Source of the DNA: Marsupella aquatica
Lineage: Eukaryota > Marchantiophyta
Length of the DNA stretch: 64,000 bases
Direction of reading: 5' to 3'
Assembly (NCBI GenBank): GCA_973895155.1
Contig: OZ316893.1
Coordinates: 14,694,001 to 14,758,000 of the forward strand
Shown here: one piece after another, positions 44,428-57,700 of the stretch
Layout: each line of letters starts with the position of its first letter
How positions within the stretch are numbered: position 1 is the stretch's first letter
Position numbers and translations under genes: made by a program
Notes under the pieces: generated by a model
Seen by the model: only the letters and a program-made list of their open reading frames with translations
What the model was told of the DNA's origin: nothing
The model's database searches: none

Positions 44428-45227
44428 CAGACAAATTTAGGATTCACAGAATTAACGTCGTTAATAATTCTCTTACACCAGTTCTCTCAGATTCGTGAAA
44501 CCCACACCATATACAACTCGATGAGGAAGCCCTTTGGTCAAGGTATTTGAAGGCCCAAATACTCATTTCAGACAAGTACAGCTGTTTGGTGGCCCAGTGG
44601 CTGCCTCCTGTGACCTTTATAGATTGATTAATTCGTCAATGTACAAAATTTGCTCATGAGTTATATAGTGATTAGTTCAGTGTTAAGCGCGATATTGGTG
44701 AGTGATCCCAAGTAAGCTATTGTATTGGTTCCTGTTCCCTTGATTGGATCAAAATAGAATATAACTTTTCCATTTCTCTTTAATTTTCTGTTCTATTGAA
44801 AGAGAAATTCAACATTCTGTCCATGTGGCCGTTGTCGTGTTGTTTCATGGTACTATCATCGTAACTTTTATAGAATCCCCTAGTCCCCGGTTGGTCCACA
44901 CATCTCACGTCTTCCCTCCGGATCACATGTCGTTCAAATGATTTAGTTTATAAATCAGAAATACAGTGTATTGGTTTATGTTCTGGTTGTATGGTTGACG
45001 TAGATTAACACACGGTCAACCCTACAGTGCATGATTCCCCACAATCAATTCAGCAGACGATCCCCCTCGTGCTCACCCCAATTCGATGAACACTTCACTT
45101 TGCAGAGCAGACAGAAGCCGATCAAGTATTTTCTTCCATGGTGCAGAGGAACAGAGAAGTTAATTATCAACTCTAACCAAAGAAGAAATTAATGAAGGTA
45201 GCACTTGTTGTTCCCCTGCACGGAATC
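44428..45227. other. 3' flank of TSR2, no gene recognised
   Basis: Probable 3' UTR and AT-rich spacer. Nothing else is supported. Confidence 0.4.
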
Positions 45228-45515
45228 ACTCATCAAAATGTGATAATATGAGACTTGCACTCATTGATTTAAACAAAATAACTAAGTATCCAAATGTGAT
45301 TAATCACACATCAAAATGTGATAATATGAGACTTGCATTCATTGATTTAAACAAAATAATTAAGTTTATCACATCAAGATGTGATGCTTAATCACACATC
45401 AAAATGTAATAATATGAGACTTGCACTAATTGATTTAAACAAAATAAGTAAGTTTATCATGGTATGGAAAAATGTCTTACACTGTCAAAATGTGATAATA
45501 TGAGACTGTCAAGTG
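45228..45515. repeat. 80-93-bp tandem array, about four copies
   Basis: 'CATCAAAATGTGATAATATG' followed by 'AGACTTGCA' and 'TGATTTAAACAAAATAA' recurs at about 45230, 45306, 45393 and (partial) 45486. The copies vary in spacer length. Confidence 0.85.
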
Positions 45516-46638
45516 CCGCCCATAGAGTTTGCTCAGCCTAGGAATTTGTTTTTTCTACTAGCCAGAAATGCTCCATTTTCCAGTCTGCCTTTCCTCCCAT
45601 GACCTCTCGGAAGAATATATAGGAATGCCAGGCGGGATGCCAGGAACCAATGCAAGCAGGAAAAAGGCCAATGCTCCGGAAAACAAGGTTGAAATCTGGC
45701 CAGACCCTGATGGAGGCTGCAGGATGCTCTAAGTATGACCACAATTCTCAACCCCAAATTCCCTATATTAGGGATTCTTGACCTGTCCAGGACTAGGCTC
45801 ATAAGAAACTAAAGGAGGTCCTTAAAAGACTTTGCGGCTATCACTTCCATAATTTCCTAGATCCTGTGACAACACATAAGTTTTTTTTTTTAAAGTGGGG
45901 AAGCAAGCTAGAGGCTTTAGGGAAGTAAGTTAGGGATGCCAATGTGCACCCCTATTCCTTGGGGTCTCACTTCCGCATAAACACCCTTCATGTGCAAACA
46001 AGCATAAGGTTTTAATTTGGGTTTGCAGAATATCCTAAATTTGATAAAAACTTATATTGAACAAAGGCCTAAAAAAATGCCATGTGTGATGACTTGAGTT
46101 TATAGATACTTAGTTTTAAGTTTCTAATAAGAGTAGCACAAAGAGTCCACCCACTTGCACGTGATGGGGGTGTCTCTAAATAGTGAGCCCCCTCAGCCTA
46201 TTTTGGCCCCCCATTGTGTGTGCACCCCTGTTCCAACCCCCCAATTTGTCTGCACCCTTGTTGCTATGAAGCAAAAGTGGAAAGTATGGGCACCATCACA
46301 TTTGTCTGCGGTTCGAGAAGTATCCCCCCAAATGCTGGCAACATGGCACAATCTTGGAGAACTCATGAATGGAGGATTGGGGCCTGAAATTAATGGATGT
46401 GTGGAAAAGCAACGTACTGGCAAATTGCTCTTAAGTGCTACCAATCCTTGGTGGTCAAGGGCCAAGTGGCCTCTTCACACTTCACCACACTGTTTGGAGT
46501 CAACGCAGTTGTGTAAGGTGTAGAACAAAATCCTACTTGGAATATAAGTACTGCAGTAGAACTGCGAGCCCAATCATGATGCATCACAAAGGAGTTGCGA
46601 GAGTAAAGTTGCCCAGTAGTTATAGTTTATTCCTAAGC

Positions 46639-46696
<58 letters not shown>

Positions 46697-48700
46697 TGGA
46701 AGCAAAACACACCTCTCAACGGATGCAATAAACTTGTAGAGAGCCAGTTATGACATCCGTGACTGAGCCAGGAACTTCCGATCACTTGCAATGGAGTTGA
46801 AACGAGCCCTTCAAGGCATGAAATGGAACCACCGATGAGGCAATTTGGCATCAGGAGACGGACCCAGAACAACAGCAGTTACTGAAAATCTGGTAAGTGA
46901 CGCTAATCAACTCTTCCACCTCACCTCAAACGTCTCATCTTAGCAAAGTAAGCACTTCGTGATGGTGAGATGATTCAGTGACCATTCACTTCTTGTATGG
47001 GAATTCTGAAACGGGGATCAATAGTTCAACTAGATTTTAAATTCGTTGAGCAAAGTCGGCCCCAGTAGTTCTAATGGTGAGAATATCGACTTCCTTTCAT
47101 TCAAACTTTTGACCAGAATGTTCATTTGCGCTGCTATTGAAAATTGGTGTGAGGTGATTGCAAGTGACAACTACTATTGTCAAGGGCATTCCTTAGGGCC
47201 ACTTCAAGTTGACGAGTCCTTATGCTTAATTGTTAATTTCCCGAAAGATACGACAGACAAGAAATTGCATTTTCCTTTTCATTGCTTTCGTGGGAATGAT
47301 TGTTAGTGATTTTCCTTCTTTTTTCACCTTTAATGCTTTCGGTTCAATTCCGTAGCGATTGATGCTTCTTCGAGAGTGTCTCTTGTTGGGTCAACTTTTT
47401 GATTGAGGGAAGTTTTAAGTAAGTTCAATGGAAATGACATTTAACTTTCGCGAAGATGAGTGAACATAAGAATCCCCATCGACCACCTATAAGGAGTTTT
47501 TTAGCCCATGCATCATGGAAATGAGAGCATCTCCCAGGGCGAGGGGTGGTTGTGTAAATCGAAGCTAGGATTTGTGCAACTATAGTAGTAGTGGATTGAG
47601 CTTTAACTTGTCATCGCAACCTGAGATTTTTGACTTATTATATCAATTTCGCAGTTCCTATTGGAAGGTGTTCGTTTTTTAACATCTCTTAACCGACTCT
47701 ATTTGAGTTCGTGCCTTTCGATACCAATTCAATCACAGAAATCAATTCAGTCTTGATTCTGCCCATATATGGTAGTCGACTGCAGTGAAATCCGAAATCT
47801 CTCTGAGAATTGTTTCTTGGGTCAAGTTTGTGACTTGCAAGACAAATTGTTGAAGTAGTCAGGGCGCCCATAGACTTCATTTTCCCGCATAGAATGCTAG
47901 GGTGGGAGGGGGGTCGCGGCGGAGGGGACCTGAATGTAGGATCTTCATCATCTTTGCATACTTGCTTTGACTGCACTTGTATTTCTCGCGCTGAAATATC
48001 TGCTCTGTTCTTAGTCCTCAAAATGGCGTTATCTATCATGCTAGTATATTAGAACGATCCAGCTCAGAGTGGAAATAGAAATTTCTATCTGCTATTTGAA
48101 CATCTTTTCTCAAAGCTAAAACATTCAATTCCATATCTTATCCCGCTACGATGTGTTGGCTTTGGTTTTTTTGGTGAATTGTGCTCAATCCCAGCTCTAA
48201 ATCCATTAAATCTAACAGGATATTCAATTTCTGTTCGTATCGATGAGATGACTTCGTAGAATAAAATGACAGTTGTTGGACATATTAGTCATAATCTAAA
48301 AACAATCTTGTAAGAAGAACAAGACTAAGAGACGCATTAGAGAGAGGTACATTTCTCACGTTTAGTTCCATACTAGGATTTTCCTTGAAGTAGCTTTGTT
48401 ACAGACTACTGATGTCAAAACTAGCGTGGCCCATTGCATAAGTTTGTTTGCATGCTACTAACTGTAACAAGACCATCCAACTGAAGAGCTTTAACTGTGG
48501 CTCTGGTCACGCTTCAAATTGATTGTGGTCATGTTTTCACAACTGTTAATAATATTCTTGCGAACCAAAACAAGAATTTCATATGATCCAACATCATTGG
48601 ATAAGCGCACAGAACCTCTGTGAATGAAGTAAATCAAATGAGATGATTAAACTTACCCTGCAGTGTGGAAATGTTCAGAATTGATTTTGCGCATCAATGG
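45516..48700. other. Spacer between TSR2 and the coiled-coil gene
   Basis: Frames at 45533-45802 (-), 46155-46523 (+), 47046-47306 (+) and 47689-48039 (-) are open, but none shows a family motif or spliced partner. A GA microsatellite lies at 46643-46692. Confidence 0.35.
46643..46692. repeat. GA microsatellite
   Basis: An uninterrupted GA tract of about 50 bp in spacer DNA. Confidence 0.9.
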
Positions 48701-48703
48701 ACA

Positions 48704-48709
48704 TATAAA
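48704..48709 (+). promoter_or_regulatory. TATA box of the coiled-coil gene
   Basis: TATAAA within ACATATAAAGAGA lies 58 bp upstream of the ATG at 48762. This spacing allows a short leader and supports the ATG as a genuine gene start. Confidence 0.5.
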
Positions 48710-48761
48710 GAGAACTTTGGACGAGCTTGCTGTAGTCTTTGCGAAAGGCACATAGAGTTCG

Positions 48762-51700
48762 ATGGCGACGGCAGGGGTCACTCCATACCCTTCTCAGCAA
48801 CTACCAGCATTTGGTAAATTCTTGATTTATCATCATGACTCGACTCCTGTTTATGCATTGTTTCAATATCATCCATTGTTCCAAGAAGTAAATGGTATTC
48901 TTGTAACTTTGGCTCGTTTCAGCACAGCAAGCAGTTTATACTATGATGCCACTCTATACATAGTATCCATCACAAATGAATTGGAACTTTGAATGAACAT
49001 GTGATGAGATATAGGCTTCACATAGGGGTGACTGAATGGAACCCCTACGGAAAGTTATCTGGACCTTTTGAGACCCAACATCTATTACCTACTCGGGTAT
49101 ATTTTTGCCCATTCAAGGAAATATGGTGTAGGAGATATATGAAGGTGCTACATATATGCTAAGAGTATAAGAGTTAGGAGATTTGATATCCTCAGCATTA
49201 AAACCCTACAGCTAGCAAAATTTTGCCCAACTGAATTTCTTAGGAGTCAATCGTGAATTTTAGTATAGGTGAACTGTCCTTTCCCACTACCTAAGAGCTT
49301 TGACTAATTGTGAATGTAGTGGCTAAGAGGTCTAAGTTGCTAAGAACTTACTTGAGTTCCCGGTTTTAGTTAGTTTGGTCTTACTAGGGTTCGTTAACCC
49401 CTTGATTTACATTAGGATAAGATACATTTATATGGAAAGTATAAGTGTGTGCACCCATGACCCCACCTGGATAAGCTTTGCTAGTATCCTTTTCAAACTA
49501 TTTTCTGATTCATAAGTACTGGCCTGACTTCCCTAGAGTTTCTCAGGCCCATGGTTGCCTTCCTCACCTGTTCCCTCTGAAACTTACCTCCCCAGAGTCA
49601 ATGTCTACAGGCTTCACTCTAGACCATAGGCACCTGAGTATAGCTTTTGATCATGGATTATTCATTAGATTAAACATGTGTTTGAAAGAGAAACTTGACC
49701 TCAACTTTATAAACATCAGTTTCATTAATAGCAAAATTCCAATTCTCAGGAAACAACGGCCTGAATCTTATAACCTTAGCCCCTCTTTAAATTAAGAATC
49801 AACAAGAAAGGTTTTCAGTGCTGAGCTTTGTAGTACATAGAAACCGGGATAGAAACTCTTGGAACTCCGGTTGAACCCACTCAAGCAATAGTCCTCCAAG
49901 CTAGCCAGGGTCTCTTTGAACCCTTCCCTCAATGACCATGAGGATCTAGAAACTCAGTTGTAAAGTTACCGTGGTCTTCAGTTGACAAACCTTGACTAAA
50001 AGAGTTCTTGGCTCCTAATCTTGAAATAGCCAGGCCCACTATGACAGAATTGTTCACGGAAATTGTTTTGTTTGCTAGAGGATAAGAGCAAACAAATTTA
50101 CTGAAATAGTGCCACCAAACCGCAAGGGAAAGGAGTGGAAAAGGTCCCAAGAAGACCACTGATAGTTTTGTTTGCTAGATAGTTTGTCCACTAGTAAATC
50201 AAGAGAATGAGATAGTCAATTAATTGAATGAGATGAGAGTAGCTGAGTAGCATGCATTGAGCTTACCCACCCCTATTTTGAAATAAATTAAATCATGCAA
50301 AACTAAAAATCAAATATATAGTAATTTTTAGTTTTCTAGTATCGTTTTTCCTCCATATTGTCTTTTCTTTGGAGTGTGGGTGATGGTGTTGTTCCGGCTA
50401 GATTAGGTTGTGTTTAGTTGTGCAGCATAAAAGCAACATACTTTCCATGAGGTATGTCTGGGAACCAAGATACCATGCAATAAAAACGTTCGCAAGTAAA
50501 ACCTATTTGTAATCCAGACCACCTTAACTAAGGACAAAAGGGTTTTTTTCACAAAGCTACACAAAATTGGAAACTACCAAAAAATATTATTATTCTTTAG
50601 CCTCCTGATATCAATGCAAACAACTTTTAATAGCATTTTTATGAGTCAGATCTAACCTCAGTTTCATAAACTGTTTAACAAATCTAACCTGAGTGACGGA
50701 AACTGTTTATAACTTTTTCTCAAAAGCAGCATGAGGAGAAGCATGAGTTTTGCAAATAATTCTACTATTGAAAAAAATACATTCCAAGATAATTATAACC
50801 TCTGCCAAAGATTTTCAAAATGAACCACTCAGATCTTCATGCAGATATGCTTTCATAAAAGCACACATTTGTAAGGCATGATTCTACTTGGCGATCTGGT
50901 ACTATATTTTTGCTGGGAAGCATTTTAAAGCCCAAAACCTAAGCTTGTGCAAACTTAATATATAACCTGAAAGCTTTATTTTAGCATATTGAAACTGGAA
51001 GGACTCTTGGCTTTCTTCACCTGCTAGACACAGGCAAATGCATTTCTTATAACTTAATTTTCTTGATGGACGAAAACAATCTTTTCATTTTCTCTTTTAC
51101 TTGGGACCACCAGGTCTCAGGTTCAAGTCCCCCTAATCTCACCAGGGGTGGGCTACTGAGGGTCGGTGTGTGTGTGGGTGGCATGAGTTAGGCCAAATTA
51201 GCCTTGCAAATCACTTGGGAATGAAACAATTCCATTTCCAAAAACAAGATAGACTCCTTCTCTTTCCTGTGCAGATTGCCACAAAAATCTCACAAAAGAA
51301 ATATGAGTTACGCCTGGAGATCCAAATTGAGGATCTCAATTTGAGATGTTCCATAGCTTTCTAAAAATGAATGAAGTAACATAACCTATTTGGGAGGACA
51401 CCATGACCCTTGTACCTTTCCGGAAGTGGGCTGGACTTGGACCATGTTTTCAAGCAAATTCTCCAAGAGTTGAGAGGAGACTTGGAAACAGTGGTAATAT
51501 GCTTTCACATACTTTTCAAGCTTCATTCTATGCTCATAAGATAGCGTGAATACCATTGGAAACTGGAAGTCCTACAACGAAAGAAAACGTAGAAAAGTTT
51601 TAAAGAGGTTTTATGATGAGTACCATTGTTCTGAACAAAAAATGGAGCATTATTCATTGGTAAACTCAAATGAGAATAATACAGAACACGGTCAATCATT

Positions 51701-54700
51701 TTAGGTCATACCACCGTTTTTATCTTGCTATTTTGAAGTGACTGAGAGGATTGTAATATATACCAAGGTGCATGATTGATGAAGGATGTGGGAAGAAGAA
51801 GCAAAAAGTAAGTTATTAGGTTGAAGCAGGCATGGCGTTGGTAGGCCAAGCAATGTTTTGATGACATAATTAGATCATTTATTTGGAGATATTAGAGAAT
51901 ATGTAAAATTACCATTGACCTTGAAGATTCAAAGAAAGAATTCAACATGTACCACTTGCCTTTGAGAGTTAACCTTAAAAGATATTCGGTACACCTCAAG
52001 GTCAAAGTGGAATATAAATTATCATAAGTGTGACAAGGTTATGAAACTTGACTTGTCTTCCAATGATAATCTAGGAAACAATTCTTATGTACCTCCAAGC
52101 GGGCCTCCAAGAAGGCTCAAGAGCCAACTAGGTGGTAAGTGCAACTCTCATCTCAAAGGAAAGGGTGGAACCAAAATCAACTGATTGCAAGACAGTTAAA
52201 TTGTTGAATCAATTTGAATTATGTGTAGACGGAAGCCAACAGAGCATAATATAGGGAAGACCCAAAGCAAAATGTCACTCAATGCCGAGCAAGCCATGTC
52301 AAAATATTCAGCCTTTGGTGTAAATGTCATGCTTTTCCTGACATTATGCAATATATAGGATCATTGAATCTCTATTTATTTGGCAAATTAAGTAAATTCA
52401 ATTGGATTTCTCACAATCACTCAATGAGTGAAATCATCTTAACTACATTCCAAAATTTCATATAGTTTTCAGTGAATCAAACAGATTATTATGTGAGGTT
52501 AATGCAATCCCTGAGCCACATTTAACCACAACAGTGGACAGGTAAGGAAAGAGAAACCCCTCAAACAAATGTAATATTGACCAAACTGCAAACAGCTTAG
52601 CTTGGATAGATACCCAAGTTAATTTTGGCCTGTCCTGGTTGGACATGAGATTGCCAAAAATCCATGTTCATGGCGAGCTTATCCTGGGGCTTACGGATGC
52701 TAGGAGCACCCAAGCCATAACCAAAAACAAGATTTGGGCATGAGAATGTAGGCCAAGATATTATCCCAAAAGCCTACAAGGCAATAGGTGATGATTCTTG
52801 TGTCGAATTGAAAGAAGTAGCACTGATCACTGTGAGGCGGGAAATCCATTCAACAAAATGATCGAAAAGGTTGAAGAGAGAAAGAAAGAGAGACAGAGTG
52901 AGTTCACATCCAGCTAGGGAGCTTACTAACCTCCAAATCAAGAAACTTGATACCAGAATTCTATCCTACTTGGAAGTTTTAGTCACTTTTCAAAGTTGAG
53001 AGACAGGGGGGGGGGGGGTCCTTAACTGCTGATTTATCATGTAATTCTTCAGTGATGAGGGAAGTTAAATTTGGACTAAGTGATATATAATGCAAACATA
53101 TGGTTTAAGTAAGTCACTCACCATCACATGCTTGACCATAATAAATTATGCCTTGTTATATTAACATGGGAGGAATAGGTCGTACAGTACAAGAGATAGA
53201 AAGTTCACTCTAGCTCAAGTTCACTCAGGTCAAGTTTAGTCAAGTGTACGTTGCAACATTCTAAATTAATACCATGTTTCTACATCTCAATAGTTTAGGA
53301 CTGGCCATTTAAACCAAGTTAGAATATGAAGATATTTTCACACTAGCTGGACTGTTAGTTTATTACTTGCCATAAATTCTTAAGGATGGGAACTTCATTC
53401 AGTAAACCCTTTAGTTATTTTGGAGAATGAGAAACTCACTGAGGTTAACAAAGGTTGAAATTTTCACAAAGGGTTTCAACTGTTACACCAATATTCAGCT
53501 GGGCATTTATTCCAGGTTTAATATAAGGGATTCTTAAAATAACTATAAATATTTTACAATCGTGATTCATTGTGGTCCACTTGTTTGCGTCCAAATCTAA
53601 CACCAGGGTAACCTTGGGTCCTAGCCAAAAATTGTTTCATAAATTCTTCAAACTAGATTTGCATTTTGGCACATATTTGAAGGTCTGAAGGTAAGCTTGT
53701 GATTGAATACCTGACTCCTAAACTCTTGTTTGAATGCTCCATTTTTTCTAGCAGTGTAAGTATAAACCAAATATCTTAAACTTTGGAAGGTTTTGACTAG
53801 AGAATTCCTCCACTTGGTATTTACAGTTTTAATCAGAGTCTGTTTCCAAAGTCTTGGTAAACTACTTCAGGATGGGAAGCAAGTACTTTGTGAATAAGTT
53901 AAAATAAGATAGCATTAGAACCAACAGTCATGCTATATATTGCATTTTGGCTTGGGATCAATGTTACTTAGTATTGACTACCTATGCTATGGGCGAGAAT
54001 AGACTTCACACAATTCGTGCTGAGACAAGTCCGCTTCTAAATGGGATTGTTGAGTAGGTTGTGACAACAGACTTTCATTTGCCACGTGTAGTCTACATCA
54101 TTTCATCCCAAGGCTGATTTTTCAGGCTTTCAAACTAAAGATTAAATTCCCCAATCGTTGTTGTCTAAGAACTTTCACTGAGATTTCATGTGAAGCAGTG
54201 TATAGAAAAAATCCGAGCTAGTAAGTTTAATTTGGCCCAACTGTTTTGTCTGAATTGGTGAACTATTTTTTGAGCATACTTGTACTGTGTATTTTGTTGA
54301 ACATAACATACTTGATTCGCGCCAAATCAGACCATAAAAAAACAGATTAAAAAAAGTGCTATATTCAAACTGCAGGAGGAAATTGTGGAAAATGCGTTGA
54401 TGCATCAACAACAACAGAGGTAAGGAGACTGCCACTCCACAAAACGAAGGTTAATATACTTGGTCATAAGGCTGCAATGCAAACCTGGTTTGGGATCTTT
54501 TAGCATCAAGGATCCAAAATTCAAGCGCCAAGGATACCAGCGTCCTTCTGAGCACGTTAAATGATTGTAGTCACGAGAAATGTTTGAAAATCTTGGTTCC
54601 CATTTTTCATTTTTTGTAAGCACTCACGAAACGCAGACCCACATCTACTTTTATGCACATGCAATTGAATTTGAGAACATGTGCTTTGCAAGGTCCAACA

Positions 54701-57700
54701 TTATTCACTAGGCTCGACCAGAGATTCGGAATTAAGCTCGTGAGTAGCCAATGTAACTCTTCTTGTGAAACATATATTTTGATAGAGCGCATGTCAAGGA
54801 CTGTTGGGAGGATGGAAATTTTGTGAGGTGAAGGCTTGCTATCCTCTTTGTCTGACTGTCTCTGCTGTTGACCTTGACAGATGAAGAGAAATGCTGGTGA
54901 GGTAGACAACGTTCTGGCTCGCTCTTTGAAAAATGAGAATGATCTTCTGCGCTTCCAGCTCAATGATATCATTGCTCGGGAGAAACACCAGGTTTGTATG
55001 CATTAATGCTTTACTCAAGAAACAAAGTCCATCCATATATTAAAATGCGTCCCAGAACAAAGTCGTGAAATTTGGCACTAGCTGTAGTGGAGGGTTGTAG
55101 GGCCAAACTGATCTCATCTCAAGTTATGACAGGGCTAAGCCATTCTAGATATTCTGCCTGAGACTGTGCAAAGACTCCCGTGTTATTGAGGTGGATATCA
55201 CGTCAAAGTGTCTTACAGAACTCAAAAGTCTGGATGCCCTGGTACAATCTGGTTCATTGTTAAAAAGCTATGTCCCAAATTTCATATTGCACTCGTTCCA
55301 AGTCACGAATCTATCTGTTCTATAGTAACTAGCCCTCTCCAATTCATGGCCTCCACATCATCAGGTTTAGGGTCTCTTTCACTGTGGAGGTTGTAAATCC
55401 GGCTTTCTTACAAAGTCATTAAACCTGTCCAGGAGGCTGGAGATTGTGGCTATCCCCTTGGAAAGTTTCAGTAATCCTTGATCTCAGGAAAAAACTCCAT
55501 TGATTCCATATATACAGCCCTACATTATATTAAACATTTCTTGCACAAAATTGTATTGATATAATAGACTTACACAGGATACATTGGATTCATTGCTGAA
55601 CATTGAATTGTGAGTTGCAGCGCATCGAATTGCAAAGACTCCGATCTCACCGTGATGTGGAGGTCACGCAAATGGTAAACGCCGCAACAACGCAGCTGAA
55701 ATCAGAAGTGGATCAGTTGAAAGGGCTGCTCCAGTCAACGTCTTCACAGCTGCTGCAAGCGCTCACAGAGAAGGAGAAGGTGGTCTCGGACAAGGATCAG
55801 GCAGCACAGGCTCTGGAGGAGGTGAGGCACGACGCCGCTGTCAACGAAGCGAATCTCAGGACTCGATCTCAACATCTCGAGGAGGTGGTGAACAAAAGTG
55901 TTGCAATGACGTCTGCCTTGGCAGACTCCATTGATGCATTCCAGAGGCATGTGCTGCCCACTTTCAACCCTGCTCTGCTCGATGGGAAACCCAATCCTAA
56001 GGCAGTGGCTAATGATCCAGGAGGAAATAAAAATTTGATAGAAGAGGTAAAGTGATCTTAACTTGATTCCTTATCTTAATATCTACTACCATAAGGAAAC
56101 ATAAGAAAATAAAGCGGGGCGAGGATTTGGCCAACAAGGCCCCATCAAGGAGCAGATTTTCACCACTCTAATCACAGACACCTATGACTTATTTTCAATC
56201 CATTTATCACCAAGGAAAACCAAACTAAGATAGACCATGCTTGTTTCTCTTATTGATCGAAGCCATTCCAAGTGTCCTTGTCTGGCCTCCATTTATATCA
56301 TAAGTACTTATAATAATATAGATATTTCCATCCATGCCAAAAGGCATGGGTTATGTAAACTAGTATCATAAAAAGTTGTGGAAAGACCTGAGAGGCCATA
56401 GTTAAAGACGAAGAGATGCCATTTCAAGACTGAACCTATTGTAGATGGTGGCTGCTGTTTTTTACTGGTTCTGGTTTGGGCTCTCTCAAATTTCTTTCTG
56501 TACTATTGATGAAGCTTTTGAACTATGGATTAATTTAAAAGCTAGAGTCCTGATATTTTCTTCTCCTTGGGTCTTATTTCACAGTCAAGATGCAAATTAG
56601 TTTGGAAAGAGTTTCCAGTTCATGTCATCTTTTAAGATCGAACTACAATGCCATCTGTTCTTAGTGCAGATATAGATAACTGAACAGTTGACTAAGTAAA
56701 TAGCTTAAAGCGCATGGACAAAATTGACCAATCAGTTCAAACTCATGTGATTTTTTACATTGTGTCAAGTGGCGTTGTCTACAATGTAGCTATCCAGGTT
56801 GGAGAGTGCGCTCACCCTTCTAAGAGTACTAGTGGATGCAAAAAATGACACATTGGTACTCATTCGTGGGAAGGTGAGATACTTTGAATCCCATGTATAA
56901 TTCTTTGAATCCAAGGTGCTTAGTGTCCAATTCTATGATTGCTTCTGTGGTGACCCAGTACAGTACTTCTCTGGCTTTCTAGTGTGAATTATGTGACAAT
57001 GAAAATTTCCTATCATGGAAGTCGGTTACAAGGGTCTTAGACATTTGCCGCTCACCCGCCCCTAAACGAGAAAATCAAAAGAGAAAGCAGAAAAGCTTTG
57101 GAACAGTACAAATGTAACCTTGGCGCTTGATTTTTTAGGAGATTACATCTCCAAATCGTTCTTGGCTGACGACAGATTGTTGGAAATTTGAATATGTTGA
57201 GTGGGTTATGTTCATCCTTGAAAGTAAATTCATTCACATTACAGAATTCTTCTTTGAGATTTCTCTTGCTATAACCTGGTTGACTAATGGCAGTTGAAGC
57301 AAGAGAATGAGGAGCTGAAAGCTGAGTTGCAATTGGCACGGGAAAGAGACTCGAAACACAAAGTGTCTCAACAACCAGTTGCATCAACCAATGATATGGG
57401 ATTTGAGAAAAATATGCTTCGCCAGGAGTTGCACTCGTTACAGGTGCGAATCCCACTCGATTTGCAGAAAAATTGTCGCTTGATTGAGTGCATCTACTAA
57501 CCAGTGAGATCTAATGGGTTCACATGATCCCTAACCTTCCTTTAAATTTTCTTAAAGGTGAATGGGGACAGTTCCCTCAGCAATGCACTCACAAAAGGTC
57601 CTGGGACAGCTGCGAAAGCCCATACCAATTATAAGATAAATTGGGACCCCCTGAACAGCTTCGGGCCAGAGAGGGGAACTCCAAACCCTAGATGATCCAA

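Larger units (their letters stand above)
48814..54375 (+). other. Large first intron of the coiled-coil gene
   Basis: Mostly AT-rich sequence with no coding exon recognised. It contains an LTR-like fragment (49337-49440), a possible SINE piece (51105-51180) and a G12 run near 53008. Confidence 0.45.

Noticed and set aside
45228-45515. CRISPR-like array
   Set aside because: The units are longer tandem copies without unique spacers, and the context is a plant nuclear genome.
47046-47306. 86-codon plus-strand frame with a Cys-containing segment
   Set aside because: It begins at TTG and has no family motif or promoter. A small gene cannot be excluded, but it is not supported.
47689-48039. 116-codon minus-strand frame with ATG
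   Set aside because: The first third looks coding, but no splice partner or motif was found.
41857-49440. A single LTR retrotransposon bounded by the two LTR-like fragments
   Set aside because: The interval contains the intact TSR2 gene and no retroelement domains, so the fragments are separate remnants.
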